A DNA stretch of 64,000 bases from Fimbriimonas sp. (GCA_029866005.1 JARXAE010000024.1:62001-126000), one strand, 5' to 3'; positions 41,975 to 51,008 are shown, counted from the first letter of the stretch. Numbers and translations: made by a program. The notes: generated from the sequence alone by a model not told the origin.

Positions 41975-42211
41975 AATCCCTTCGTTTGCTTGGGTTTGGA
42001 ATTCCTGCCACAGCGGTTAGACCTCCTACATGATCTCAGCGTAGAACGGGTCGTGTTATGCCTCGCGGACGATTCGGCTATTGCCGTGGGAACTGCCATT
42101 GGCATGGCCGGGCAGGAACTGGTCAAAAATGGCGACCTAATGACCGCGTTTGGCGCAGGCGCAGGAGGTGCTTGTACCCACGATTCCAGCTCCGATGATG
42201 GCGATCTTCAT
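41975..42211 (-). pseudogene. Remnant of a second amine oxidase gene (N-terminal 77 codons, four stops)
   Basis: From the ATG at 42211 the minus strand aligns codon for codon, without any gap, with the intact amine oxidase at 39738-40751: IIGAGIVGTSTSCACAKRGH, then IFDQFLPGHANGSSHGNSR, then DPFYAEIM and PLWQEFQTQANE. Stop codons fall at aligned codons 25, 52, 62 and 65, where the intact gene has Ala, Tyr, Gln and Tyr. The similarity ends sharply at about 41975. It begins five bases after the ppc stop. Confidence 0.85.
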
Positions 42212-42215
42212 TTCA

Positions 42216-44903
42216 CTAGCCCGTGCTTTGCATTGCAGCGGCGATTCCGGCAATGCTTTGCAGCATTGCTTCGCGCCAGGTTCCTTCTTTGTCTTGCTCG
42301 GTCAGATTTTCCCAGCGGTTCATGAGGTGGATTTGTAGCTTGTTGAGGGGAAGGGTCATCGGGTTGCGGAAGGCGACGGTTTGGCGGATGACTTTGCTGT
42401 TTTCAAGCAGCTCCTTTTCACCTGTGATGGCGAGCAGCCCATGTTTTGTACGATCGTACTCCTGCTCAATCTCTTTCCAGAATGATTGATCCTTTGCACG
42501 CTTTGCGTAGAGAGCAGCGGTCGGGATGTCGGCTCGAACGAGTTCAAGTTGTGCGTTATCGACAACGGTTCGGAAGAACGGCCACTCTTGGTACATGCGT
42601 TGAAGCTGATCCTTACCGTTGGGATGCTTTAGCAGTTCTTGCAACGCAGAACCGAAACCGTACCAACCGACGAGGAGCGCTCGACTTTGAACCCATGCAA
42701 AATTCCACGGGATTGCACGGAGACCTTCAACACCCTCGGCAGAGGCACCTGGGCGATAGACTGGGCGGGACGCAATCGGGAGGAGTGAGATGTGATCAAT
42801 CGGAGTCGCCTCGGTGTAGAAGTCCCAGAAGCCGGGAGTTTCGTAGACCAGCTTGCGGTAGGCGTAGCGACTGTCCTCACTTAGCTTTGACATGACGTCT
42901 TCGTACTTGCTATCGTAATCATGTTCGTTCGGTTCAATTGTGGCGATTAGACACGCAGAAACGATTTGTTCTAGGTGTCGGTGAGCGATCGCGGGCAATG
43001 AGTAGCGGAAACTAATCACTTCACCTTGTTCGGTGAATCGAATTTGCCCGCAGAATGCGCCTTTGGGCTGACTAAGTATTGCCTGTGAGGCACGTCCGCC
43101 GCCTCGCCCAACCGTTCCACCACGTCCGTGGAAGAGGCGAATTTTGATGCCGGTTTCCTCGCTGACCTGGGCGATTTGGCGCATCCCGTTTTGGAGTGAC
43201 CAGTTTGCAGCAAGGTAACCGCCGTCTTTGCTCGAGTCGCTGTAGCCAAGCATCACCTCTTGATAGCCGATGCCGTCAATGTACTTACGATAGAGCGGAA
43301 TCGCGAACAACTCTTTCAGCAAGCCCGCCGCTCGCTCTAGATCGTCGACGGTTTCGAATAGTGGAACAATGTTTGGGTTGTGCGGCGTTCCAAGAGATTC
43401 TTCACTCCAAAGCCCCTCTTCCTTGAGGAAGAGCATCACCTCTAGCATGTCGCTCACCGAGGTGGACATGCTCGTAATGTAGGTATCCATCCCAGGTTCC
43501 TGGCTCATGACTTGAATCGAGCCGAGAACCGTTTCAAGGTAGTCACCTTCGGGTTGACGGATGAGCGGGCGCGGGTTTTTAAGTTCTCTTAGTAGTATCG
43601 ACTGCTTTGTTTCTTCTTCTGCTTCGACGTATTCTTCGGGTTCCTTAATCAGCCCCGATTGCGCGAGGAGTTCACCCATTGCAATAGCGTGGACTTTGCT
43701 GTGTTGGCGCACATCGATGCTGGCAAGATGGTCGCCAAAGACACTCATTCTGCGGCGGATATCTTTTAGCCGGCTTCTCTCAGACAGCAGTTCAGAGCCG
43801 ACAGATTCTGAGATGACATCCAGGGCCGCTACCGCGTTGTAGAACAATGCCTCAGGCTTTCCGAGGTAGGAGATCACTCCGAGTAGCAGGAGCACAAACG
43901 GTTCCTGCGCGTACCGTTCTCGCTCAAAGTCACCGAGGTGTGGATCGAAGAATTTGATTTGAGACTGAAGCTCGGGGTTGTCGAGACCAGGGGTGTGCTT
44001 GACGGACTGGGTGAACTCCCAGCGGAGCTTTTCGAGATCTGCGATAAGCCTGGGGATGATGAGTTGTTGTTGGGCTTCGGCGGCGTCCGTCGTTGCGTCC
44101 GGAGTGACATTCGGATTTCCGTCCCGGTCGCCCCCGATCCAGGAGTGGTAGCGGAGGATGTCGGGAACTTCAACCCGATTGCCAGTCACCTCAAAGAGAG
44201 CATCTTCCAGATCTCGGTAGAGCCAGGGCACGACATCCAGGATCGTGCGATCAAAGAAGTAGAGCGCGTTTCTGACTTCTTCGTCTACAGACAGGCGTTT
44301 GTTGCGCATCTCGTCGGTGTGCCAGAGTTCGACGATCACATTTTCCAACGTTTGAGGAAGGTCGTGACCAACGTCCAAGGGGCTATTGAGATCATGGGTT
44401 CCCTGGCGGTGAGCAAGTAGGTGAGAGACATCGCGGAGCTTGTCGAGGATCACTTTTCGCTTCGCTTCGGTCGGGTGCGCGGTGAGGGTCGGGGCGATCC
44501 AGAGTTTGTTGACGGCTTCTATCAACTTCTCTGAGCCGTGCCTGGCGTGTAACTTTTTGACGGTTTCTCGAATTGACTCACGTCGGTCGCCGGTCTTGGA
44601 TCGTTCTCGGTTGACTCGCACGATCTCCTTTTGTTCGGCCGAGTTGATGAGCTGGAAGAGGAGAGTGAATGCCTTTCCAAAAGCTCGAAGACCCTCAGCA
44701 CACTGCAACTCAGGAGTTTGTGCAACTACCGCATCAAAGTCCTCTTCCGGATCGTTCACCAGCTTCCTCGCGGCTTGCACCAGCCAAGAGGCCTCATGAT
44801 CGCTCAGGACCTTCCCCATGACCTGATCCAAAAGCTGGATATCGGCGCTCAGCTCGGGCGAGAGACCGAAGGATTGGGGGTTGAGACCGAGGAAGGCATC
44901 CAC
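42216..44903 (-). CDS. ppc: Phosphoenolpyruvate carboxylase
   Basis: This 895-residue protein (GTG start) is full length. The catalytic His143 is in LTAHPTEAKR, the phosphoenolpyruvate/bicarbonate-site Arg residues are in GYSDSSKDGGYLAANW near residue 553 and FHGRGGTVGRGGGRASQAI near 593, and the C-terminal RNPMTLPLNKLQ near residue 860 ends at the usual allosteric region. It makes oxaloacetate from phosphoenolpyruvate and bicarbonate to refill the TCA cycle. A GATAAT box sits six bases before the GTG. It lies 32 bases downstream of the M28 peptidase gene but seems to have its own promoter. Confidence 0.96.
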   Translation of the reverse strand: MDAFLGLNPQSFGLSPELSADIQLLDQVMGKVLSDHEASWLVQAARKLVNDPEEDFDAVVAQTPELQCAEGLRAFGKAFTLLFQLINSAEQKEIVRVNRERSKTGDRRESIRETVKKLHARHGSEKLIEAVNKLWIAPTLTAHPTEAKRKVILDKLRDVSHLLAHRQGTHDLNSPLDVGHDLPQTLENVIVELWHTDEMRNKRLSVDEEVRNALYFFDRTILDVVPWLYRDLEDALFEVTGNRVEVPDILRYHSWIGGDRDGNPNVTPDATTDAAEAQQQLIIPRLIADLEKLRWEFTQSVKHTPGLDNPELQSQIKFFDPHLGDFERERYAQEPFVLLLLGVISYLGKPEALFYNAVAALDVISESVGSELLSERSRLKDIRRRMSVFGDHLASIDVRQHSKVHAIAMGELLAQSGLIKEPEEYVEAEEETKQSILLRELKNPRPLIRQPEGDYLETVLGSIQVMSQEPGMDTYITSMSTSVSDMLEVMLFLKEEGLWSEESLGTPHNPNIVPLFETVDDLERAAGLLKELFAIPLYRKYIDGIGYQEVMLGYSDSSKDGGYLAANWSLQNGMRQIAQVSEETGIKIRLFHGRGGTVGRGGGRASQAILSQPKGAFCGQIRFTEQGEVISFRYSLPAIAHRHLEQIVSACLIATIEPNEHDYDSKYEDVMSKLSEDSRYAYRKLVYETPGFWDFYTEATPIDHISLLPIASRPVYRPGASAEGVEGLRAIPWNFAWVQSRALLVGWYGFGSALQELLKHPNGKDQLQRMYQEWPFFRTVVDNAQLELVRADIPTAALYAKRAKDQSFWKEIEQEYDRTKHGLLAITGEKELLENSKVIRQTVAFRNPMTLPLNKLQIHLMNRWENLTEQDKEGTWREAMLQSIAGIAAAMQSTG

Positions 44904-44909
44904 CCCTCT

Positions 44910-44915
44910 ATTATC
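44910..44915 (-). promoter_or_regulatory. Probable leaderless -10 box for ppc
   Basis: On the minus strand GATAAT is followed by six bases and GTG 44903. Confidence 0.5.
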
Positions 44916-44935
44916 GCTGAGTTCGAGTTACCGAC

Positions 44936-46300
44936 TTACTTCTGTCTTGGAAGCATTGTCTCGGCGTTTGCTAGAGCGAATGACGTGACTGCCATGCTGG
45001 TGCTGACCTGACGCATGTAAGCGGGGACGACCTCTTCGTATCGGTCATACTGGGTGTGCCAGATGTGGCCGTACTTCTGACTTCCCGACTTGCCCATGAA
45101 GAACGCAGGGATGCCCTTGGCATTGAAGCTCGCCTGATCGCTACCTCCACTGGCGTTGTACTTTTCGACTGGTCGGAAGGTCATCGGCATCTCGGGGAAT
45201 GCGGCGGTCATCGCGGTGAACGCAGGCTGGAAGAAGGGCTGCCAGCTGGCGATTCCCGAGCAACCATTTTCGTAGTTTGAACCACCGTCATCAACGACGC
45301 AGGCGCTGATCTTGCTCAACTCGCTCTCGTGTTGCCGTACGTATTCAGTTGAACCAAGAAGTCCTTGTTCTTCGCCACCCCAGAGAATGAATCGAATGGT
45401 GCGCTTGGGTTTTAGACCGCTGGCGATGAGAAGCCGAGCGGCTTCTAGGGTTGCCGACGAGCCGGTTCCGTTGTCGGATGCGCCTTGTGATCCTGGTGCA
45501 TCCCAACTATCGAGGTGCCCACCGATGACTATGACTTCGTCGGGTTTTTCGGTTCCCTTGATCTCGGCAACGACGTTGTGGACGGCGACTGGACCTTTGT
45601 GCCAGATGTGGTCCATGCTGAACTCGGCGACGGTTTTGCGTCCGAAATTGACGTTTCGAGCCAGTCGATCCCAATCTTCGCGACGGATGGTCAGTTCGCG
45701 GGTGGTCGGGCGCTTGGTGAAATCCTTGTCTTTCCAGGTTCCGTGGGCGTGGAGGTGGTCGTCCTTGGCTCCGTAGACGAAGCCGTTGATGCCAGCTGCC
45801 TCGATGGATTTGCGAACTGCGGCATCTTCAGCGGTGGACTGAGCGCCGCGCATTCCGACGGTGGCTCCGGCGAGGAGCCAGGCTCCTTTGAGGGAATTCT
45901 TCACTTTCTCGAGTTGGTCGAGGTTGTTCGGCGCGATGAGGACGTGACCCTTGAGAGCACCTTCGGTTCCGGGCATCCAGCAGTTACTGCTGAACTTGAT
46001 CTCACTCTCAAATGGCTCAAGCATTCGGGCGTGATTGTTTGGTCCTCGAGAGAAGCCAACAGGAATGTCGGCCCATTTTTCGAGGTGGGCATTTGCGTAG
46101 CCGAAAGACTTGAACTTGGCAAGTGCCCAGTTCTCTGCCTTGGTGAGTTGAGGGGAGCCAGTGACGCGGGGACCGATGCTGTAGCAGAGCTCGGAAAGGT
46201 GCTTCATGACTCGGTTGTCCGACTTGCTGAGGGCGATGATTTGGTTGAGTTGTGGTTCGAGTTGGCCTTCGGGAGCGAGGATAAGCGCGGCTAAGAACAT
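44936..46300 (-). CDS. M28-family metallopeptidase, secreted
   Basis: This 454-residue protein has a short N-terminal hydrophobic segment (MFLAALILAP) that probably serves as a signal. The M28 zinc site is complete: GGHLDSWDAPGSQGASDNGTG near residue 252 (quoted in part, with the His, Asp and the bridging Asp), LWGGEEQGLLGS near residue 308 with the catalytic Glu-Glu pair, then DDGGSNYENG and HIWHTQYDRYEEV near residue 420 with the last His. The region around residues 110-180 looks like an inserted PA domain. It is an aminopeptidase or carboxypeptidase outside the cytoplasm. A TAAACT box sits six bases before the ATG. Confidence 0.88.
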   Translation of the reverse strand: MFLAALILAPEGQLEPQLNQIIALSKSDNRVMKHLSELCYSIGPRVTGSPQLTKAENWALAKFKSFGYANAHLEKWADIPVGFSRGPNNHARMLEPFESEIKFSSNCWMPGTEGALKGHVLIAPNNLDQLEKVKNSLKGAWLLAGATVGMRGAQSTAEDAAVRKSIEAAGINGFVYGAKDDHLHAHGTWKDKDFTKRPTTRELTIRREDWDRLARNVNFGRKTVAEFSMDHIWHKGPVAVHNVVAEIKGTEKPDEVIVIGGHLDSWDAPGSQGASDNGTGSSATLEAARLLIASGLKPKRTIRFILWGGEEQGLLGSTEYVRQHESELSKISACVVDDGGSNYENGCSGIASWQPFFQPAFTAMTAAFPEMPMTFRPVEKYNASGGSDQASFNAKGIPAFFMGKSGSQKYGHIWHTQYDRYEEVVPAYMRQVSTSMAVTSFALANAETMLPRQK

Positions 46301-46306
46301 GAGTGG

Positions 46307-46312
46307 AGTTTA
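46307..46312 (-). promoter_or_regulatory. Probable leaderless -10 box for the M28 peptidase gene
   Basis: On the minus strand TAAACT is followed by six bases and ATG 46300. Confidence 0.55.
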
Positions 46313-46334
46313 GCCGGGAACGGGTTAGCGAATG

Positions 46335-47102
46335 CTAGTTCGTTATCTGAGCGATGAGGAAGTTGCTAACGTAAACGAGGACCATGCTGATGACGACAGC
46401 GTTTGTAGTGGCCCTACCGACTCCGACGGCGCCGTTAGTGGTTCGCATTCCTTGTTGGCAGGCGACAATACTGATAATGAGACCAAAGACAGGGGCTTTG
46501 ATGAGGCCTTTCACGATGTCGTCGGGCTTGACGAACTGGGTGATCGAGGTGAGGTAGGTTCCGGGGGCGATGTTTTCGGACATCGCGACGAGCAGGCCGC
46601 CGCCGATTCCGATAGTCATACAGATCATGGCGAGGATCGGGAGCATGAAGATGCTGGCGACCATTCTTGGGATCACAAGATAGTTGGTTGGATGGACGCT
46701 GAGCATTCGTAGGGCGTCGACTTGCTCGGTCACTTGCATGGTTCCGATTTGGGCAGCCATTGCAGAGCCGCAACGGGCGGAAACCATGATTCCGGCGAGG
46801 ACGGGGCCGATCTCGCGGATCATGGAGAGGGCGACGGTTGCTCCGACGAACGAGCCGGCGCCGTAACGGTTGAGAAATGAGCTGAGATAGAGGCTGAAAA
46901 CGGCTCCGCTGAAGAAGCCGGTAAGGGCGACGATCGGGACGGAATTGACTCCGACGAAAGCCATTTGGTTGATCGTCTCTTTGACTTCAACTTTTCCGGC
47001 AAAGAGGCGCTTAAAGGCGTCGGCGACAAGGAGGGTGACTTCGCCGATGAAGATGAGCACTTGCTCGATTGGCCGCGTGATAGGGCTGAGCAATGCGTTC
47101 AT
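46335..47102 (-). CDS. mlaE: MlaE-family ABC permease (lipid transport)
   Basis: This 255-residue membrane protein is the permease of the Mla-type phospholipid transporter. Family landmarks are NQMAFVGVNSVPIVALTGFFSG near residue 45 (quoted in part: FVGVNSVPIVALTGFFSGAV), the coupling-helix motif AARCGSA in VSARCGSAMAAQIGTMQVTEQVDALR (residues 112-137, cited in part), and PRMVASIFMLPILAMI near 149. No MlaF ATPase or MlaD partner is adjacent. Mla systems keep lipid asymmetry in diderm envelopes, which agrees with a two-membrane cell. Confidence 0.9.
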   Translation of the reverse strand: MNALLSPITRPIEQVLIFIGEVTLLVADAFKRLFAGKVEVKETINQMAFVGVNSVPIVALTGFFSGAVFSLYLSSFLNRYGAGSFVGATVALSMIREIGPVLAGIMVSARCGSAMAAQIGTMQVTEQVDALRMLSVHPTNYLVIPRMVASIFMLPILAMICMTIGIGGGLLVAMSENIAPGTYLTSITQFVKPDDIVKGLIKAPVFGLIISIVACQQGMRTTNGAVGVGRATTNAVVISMVLVYVSNFLIAQITN

Positions 47103-47110
47103 ACCCAGTG

Positions 47111-47116
47111 ATTGTA
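47111..47116 (-). promoter_or_regulatory. Probable leaderless -10 box for mlaE
   Basis: On the minus strand TACAAT is followed by eight bases and ATG 47102. It lies at the very end of the upstream yciI-like gene. Confidence 0.45.
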
Positions 47117-47443
47117 TCAGGGTTGGAAGTGTGCCGGGTCGCCGAGAAGGGAGACTTTGAAGGGCCGGACCACATAACTGAAGAGAATGCCTACTGCGGG
47201 GTCTTTTTCGGCGACCGCTGCCGCGTGCTCTTCGTTATCGGCGATGAAGATTGCGTATCCGCTTGGACAATCTTCCAGGGTTCGACCGATGACGAGGGCG
47301 GTTCCACTTTGGGTAAGAGTCTTCCAATAGGCTAGGTGCTGGAGGATGAGACCCATCTCGTCTTTGGTCGGACCCTGCATCATGTCAGGGCGATTTAAGC
47401 CAAATTCGAGGAAAAACTGAGGCACTTTTGCGAGTTTATCCAA
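47117..47443 (-). CDS. YciI-like protein
   Basis: This 108-residue protein resembles the YciI fold: FFLEFGLNRPDMMQG, HLAYWKTLTQSGTALVIGRTLED with the conserved His and Gly-rich turn, IFIADNEEHAAAVAEKDPAV and FSYVVRPFKVSLL. It is short, cytosolic, and of unknown biochemical role. It overlaps the end of the methyltransferase gene by eight bases and so is probably translated from the same message. Confidence 0.75.
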   Translation of the reverse strand: MDKLAKVPQFFLEFGLNRPDMMQGPTKDEMGLILQHLAYWKTLTQSGTALVIGRTLEDCPSGYAIFIADNEEHAAAVAEKDPAVGILFSYVVRPFKVSLLGDPAHFQP

Positions 47444-48638
47444 ACCGTTCCGTCAGGGCATAGCGAATGCTGTTGCCGACTCGAAACGCGATCAGGGAAA
47501 AAGGAAGGTCTCCGTTTGTTTTGAGCTCCTTGAGGATTTTCGAAGGGTCCAGATTGGTGCCTCGCTGCTTGAGTTCGAAGACTTTTCCGCCCAGCCTTTG
47601 GAGTTCGGCTTTGAGTTGATTTTTGGTCGGGCTTGCAATGACTTTGTAGGTTTTGTATGCCGGGCATGGAGCTGGATCGTAGGAGGTGAGGTAGCCGGGG
47701 GAGTCGCCGAGTTGCGGGTGGCCGAAGGTGCCCAGACAGTGCGCTCGGACGACGGCGGGGTCGCAGTCGTGGATGAAGCTTTTGGGTGTATCGGTTGTTT
47801 GAAGGTACTCGATAGAGGCTTCGATTCTCGTTGGTTCTTGGTTGGCGTGTAGGATGACGGCTTGGCGTTTGGGTTTGGTGTTTTCTGTTCCGAGCCAGAT
47901 GATGGCTTCGAGGCATTCGCCTTGGTGGGAGATGAATTCGAGACTGCCGCCAAGACTTTCAAGGTAGTCGTCGGGGAGGAGGGGGGAGAGTTTGATTCCG
48001 GCAAGTTTGGAGTCTTTGAGTTTTGCGGCGAGGTCGGTCGGGTTGGGGGTGTAGTCTTCGGGCTTGGTGAGTCGGCGTCCAGTGTCGGATCGGCGATCGG
48101 GGTCGGCCCAGAGGTAACCACCTCCCCACGCCGGGTAGGCCCCCTTGGGAAGGTCGGGAGATTTGTTGATGAGGTGTGTCGCTCCGTCGCCTATGATGAT
48201 GTGAGCAGTTCGATCCTCCGAATCGTTGGCAGAGTTATCTGAGGTGGATCCCCAATGAGTTTGCTCGTAAGGCAGTTGGTTCAGATTGTGGTCGAGTACA
48301 TGTGCTCTTGCGGGGTCGGTCTCGTAGGCGATGACGGGGCCGCGTTCGGCGAGGGCGAGGGTGTCGCCGCCGAGGCCAGCGGTGAGGTCGATGACCGGAG
48401 CGCCTTGGGGGAATTGGCTGGCGTGATAGCGGGCGACGGCGAGGCTAGTGGCTTGTTCGAGGGCTTCTCTTTCGAAGAGCATTTTGTTGGCGAGGTCGCC
48501 AAATTTTTTGGTCGCTCGTTTGCGGAGATCGAGTTGCATGAGCGCCCAGCGCGCGGCTTCGTCGCCGTGTTTGGTGGCGAGTTGCTTGGGCGTGAGGGAC
48601 GGGGCGTCGGCGAGGGCTTCGATGTGGAGCAAGTTCAA
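47436..48638 (-). CDS. Class I SAM-dependent methyltransferase with THUMP-like C-terminal domain
   Basis: This 400-residue protein begins with TTG; a second TTG at 48632 is nearly as good. An N-terminal helical region (KQLATKHGDEAARWALMQLDL) precedes the SAM-binding motif PVIDLTAGLGGDTLALAERG near residue 81 (VxDLxxGxGGDxxAL). YLWADPDRRSDTGRR near residue 172 resembles the DPPR-type catalytic loop. The C-terminal third (YKVIASPTKNQLKAELQRLG) matches the THUMP-like domain seen in such proteins, so the target is probably RNA. No characterised close relative is known to me. Confidence 0.8.
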   Translation of the reverse strand: MNLLHIEALADAPSLTPKQLATKHGDEAARWALMQLDLRKRATKKFGDLANKMLFEREALEQATSLAVARYHASQFPQGAPVIDLTAGLGGDTLALAERGPVIAYETDPARAHVLDHNLNQLPYEQTHWGSTSDNSANDSEDRTAHIIIGDGATHLINKSPDLPKGAYPAWGGGYLWADPDRRSDTGRRLTKPEDYTPNPTDLAAKLKDSKLAGIKLSPLLPDDYLESLGGSLEFISHQGECLEAIIWLGTENTKPKRQAVILHANQEPTRIEASIEYLQTTDTPKSFIHDCDPAVVRAHCLGTFGHPQLGDSPGYLTSYDPAPCPAYKTYKVIASPTKNQLKAELQRLGGKVFELKQRGTNLDPSKILKELKTNGDLPFSLIAFRVGNSIRYALTERFG

Positions 48639-49047
48639 ATAGTGTATTCGGTTTTTGGCAATTTGCCGGGTCTGTAACGTTGAGCGTGTGTAGAGTTGGA
48701 TGGGCGCCTCAGGTTCAATGGATGGTCAGTTTTGGCAAAATGAGGGGCGGTAAAGGGCGGGGTTTTTGGTGGGTTGGACAAGGTGGCGCGGCCTGGGTTC
48801 TTACTTTTCGGTGATGGTTGTTCATCACTTACTAGGCGAAGTTTTGAGGGGTTTGTCAACCTGGTAGTGAAGATCATTTGGGATGGAGGGCGAGTTCCTC
48901 GGCGAGTGGAACTTCGGTTGAGGAGATTTGTTTTGAACGCCTGAGAAGTTGATTCAAGAGATTTGGTTGGTGACCGCAGCTGGCTACGATTCGTAGACAA
49001 TGGAGGGGAGCCGACTCGGTATCGGGGACGGACAAGACCCCGAAAGG
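48639..49047. other. Non-coding stretch between the methyltransferase and pdxS genes
   Basis: No convincing gene is seen in this 409-base stretch. It holds two small hairpins: GTGATG-N6-CATCAC (48811-48828) and AGTTCC-N9-GGAACT (48893-48913). It is G-rich on the plus strand near 48740-48780. Promoter elements for the two flanking divergent genes lie at its ends. Confidence 0.6.
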
Positions 49048-49053
49048 TATCCT
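49048..49053 (+). promoter_or_regulatory. Probable leaderless -10 box for pdxS
   Basis: TATCCT is followed by seven bases and ATG 49061. No ribosome binding site is present. Confidence 0.5.
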
Positions 49054-49060
49054 TAACACT

Positions 49061-49942
49061 ATGAGTTTGAAGACTTGGCGCGAAAAAGTTGGGCTGGCGG
49101 AGATGCTGAAGGGGGGCGTTATTATGGACGTTGTGAACCCGGAGCAGGCTCGGATTGCAGAGGACGCGGGCGCGGTTGCGGTCATGGCTTTGGAGCGAGT
49201 TCCGGCGGATATTCGCCGCGACGGCGGCGTTTCGCGGATGAGCGATCCGGAGATGATCATTGGGATTCAGAACACGGTTTCGATTCCGGTGATGGCGAAA
49301 GCTCGGATCGGTCACTTTGTCGAGGCGGAGATTTTAGAGGCGCTCGAGGTCGACTTCGTCGACGAGAGCGAAGTTCTCACCCCTGCCGACCACGCCAACC
49401 ACATCGACAAGCATGCATTTACAGTTCCGTTTGTGTGCGGTGCGCGAAACTTGGGCGAGGCTCTTCGGCGATGCGCCGAGGGTGCGGCGATGATTAGAAC
49501 CAAGGGTGAAGCGGGGACGGGCGACGTTGTTGAGGCGGTTCGGCACATGCGCACGATCATGGCGGAGATTCGGCTTGTTCACAACGCTCGAGAAGACGAG
49601 CTGTACGTTTTGGCGAAGGAGCACCAGGCTCCTTTGGAACTCATCCGCGAGGTTCATGCTTTGGGCAAGCTTCCAGTGCCTAACTTCTCAGCGGGCGGAA
49701 TCGCAACTCCGGCGGACGCGGCGTTGATGATGAAGCTCGGTGCGGAGACGGTGTTTGTTGGCTCGGGAATCTTTAAGAGCGGCGATCCGGCAAAGCGGGC
49801 AAAGGCGATTGTTGAGTCGGTTCTGTTCTACAAGGATGCGAAGAAGCTTGCGGAGATTAGCAAGAACCTCGGCGAGCCAATGGTTGGAATCAACTGCGAC
49901 TCGTTGCTGCCTTCGGAGCAGCTGGCGACTCGCGGCTGGTAA
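49061..49942 (+). CDS. pdxS: Pyridoxal 5'-phosphate synthase, synthase subunit
   Basis: This 293-residue TIM-barrel protein is highly conserved. The first catalytic lysine lies in [16 protein letters not shown] near residue 80, preceded by the Asp in [17 protein letters not shown] near 22 and [19 protein letters not shown] near 44. [20 protein letters not shown] near 145 carries the second catalytic lysine and phosphate loop. PdxS joins ribose 5-phosphate, glyceraldehyde 3-phosphate and ammonia into PLP. Its glutaminase partner pdxT is not next to it, unlike in many bacteria. The gene is monocistronic, with opposite-strand genes on both sides. Confidence 0.96.
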   Translation: MSLKTWREKVGLAEMLKGGVIMDVVNPEQARIAEDAGAVAVMALERVPADIRRDGGVSRMSDPEMIIGIQNTVSIPVMAKARIGHFVEAEILEALEVDFVDESEVLTPADHANHIDKHAFTVPFVCGARNLGEALRRCAEGAAMIRTKGEAGTGDVVEAVRHMRTIMAEIRLVHNAREDELYVLAKEHQAPLELIREVHALGKLPVPNFSAGGIATPADAALMMKLGAETVFVGSGIFKSGDPAKRAKAIVESVLFYKDAKKLAEISKNLGEPMVGINCDSLLPSEQLATRGW

Positions 49943-49952
49943 GAATCTAGTT

Positions 49953-51008
49953 TTAGAGCTTTGAACGGAGCAGGTTGATGTCTCGTTCAAGGCTCTCGAT
50001 TTTTGCGCCGACTCGGGGGGCGGGGCCTAGTTCGCTGAGGAAGTCCTTTGAGAACTTGTTGCTGGTCGCGTGGCTTGCGCGTACGGCGTCGATGTATTTG
50101 TCGAAGACCTTTGCGGAGTTGGGTTCGGCTTCTAGGGGTGGGTAGTTCTCAATGTATCCCCGGAGGTGTTCGGCCCGGGTAGCGCTTCGGAAGGGTTCGA
50201 TGCTTGCGAATTTGAGAGTGCGTCCGAATGGGGTGTTCCAGGATCCGCCGAGGTCTTGGGGTTTTTCGAGGGCGGTGTGGATCATTGAGAAGTCGTTCCA
50301 GACGAATTTTCGATAGTCGACTTTGCGGAGGGCCGTCTTGAACCATTGGTCGGAGCACTCTTTGTAGGCTGGCGAGGTTCTCCACTTAGGTGCGTAGGCG
50401 ACGAATTCTATGAGTGCCTTTTGATGCTCGCTTAGTTCGAGGAGTCGGGCTCCGGCCCACTGTCCTTCGCCCCTTGCTCGGTTGAGAAGAAAGAGGAGTT
50501 TCCAGACTTGGGAGGCTTCTTCGATTCGGTTTGCATTGGCAAGGTGTCCGGCTAGGCGGGACAGCAGAATGATTTGACCCCGGTTGATCTGGCGATCGGT
50601 ATCGATGGATTCCGAGGCAGATGCTCCGCTCCATTGCTTGGCGGATTCTAGCCTTGGGATTTCCTTGAGCTTGGGCGAGATTTTGCTCCAGATGTTTTGG
50701 GTTTGGGGGTCGAGGAGAATGACTTGGCTTGACGGCTTTGGGAAAGTAAGTTCGGTTGCGACTCCTCGAGTAAGGTCATTTGCGACTTCCTGAGCGATCA
50801 GGACTCCGTCTGACTTCACGATGGGGAATTTCTGGATGATCTCTTCCCTTCCGAGCGGGAAGCAGAGTTCGTGGGCGCGGTTGACTTGGGCGGGATAGGA
50901 TCGGAATGCGGGAAGGACTCCGTTGTTAGCGAAGTACGCAATGGCTGCGGTTGCGATGACCGCTAGTCCGAAGCCGGTGACGATGAAAATCTTGCGAAGT
51001 GATTTCAT
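49953..51008 (-). CDS. Membrane-anchored protein of unknown function, paralogue of the upstream gene
   Basis: This 351-residue protein has an N-terminal anchor (IFIVTGFGLAVIATAAIAYFA, quoted within 20 residues as FIVTGFGLAVIATAAIAYF). The rest is mainly helical and outside the cytoplasm: SRLAGHLANANRIEEASQVW, GQWAGARLLELSEHQKALIE. It shares its layout with the 435-residue protein encoded just upstream, whose stop overlaps its start by four bases: an anchor, a segment of about 80 residues with ELxF or SFE motifs, then paired helices of the form RAxxALxxxxxxxAxxxW. I recognise no family. The pair may form a heteromeric complex. Confidence 0.6.
   Translation of the reverse strand: MKSLRKIFIVTGFGLAVIATAAIAYFANNGVLPAFRSYPAQVNRAHELCFPLGREEIIQKFPIVKSDGVLIAQEVANDLTRGVATELTFPKPSSQVILLDPQTQNIWSKISPKLKEIPRLESAKQWSGASASESIDTDRQINRGQIILLSRLAGHLANANRIEEASQVWKLLFLLNRARGEGQWAGARLLELSEHQKALIEFVAYAPKWRTSPAYKECSDQWFKTALRKVDYRKFVWNDFSMIHTALEKPQDLGGSWNTPFGRTLKFASIEPFRSATRAEHLRGYIENYPPLEAEPNSAKVFDKYIDAVRASHATSNKFSKDFLSELGPAPRVGAKIESLERDINLLRSKL

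Noticed and set aside
41851-42126. Minus-strand open frame of 91 codons behind ppc
   Set aside because: It is an out-of-phase reading of the amine oxidase relic; the in-phase reading aligns with the intact gene and shows stops.
45515-46294. Plus-strand open frame of 259 codons opposite the M28 peptidase gene
   Set aside because: The minus strand has the complete zinc site of M28; the opposite frame has none of the features of a protein family.
48811-48828. Hairpin GTGATG-N6-CATCAC as a terminator or small RNA
   Set aside because: The stem is short, has no T-run and no promoter; it is noted only as part of the empty stretch.
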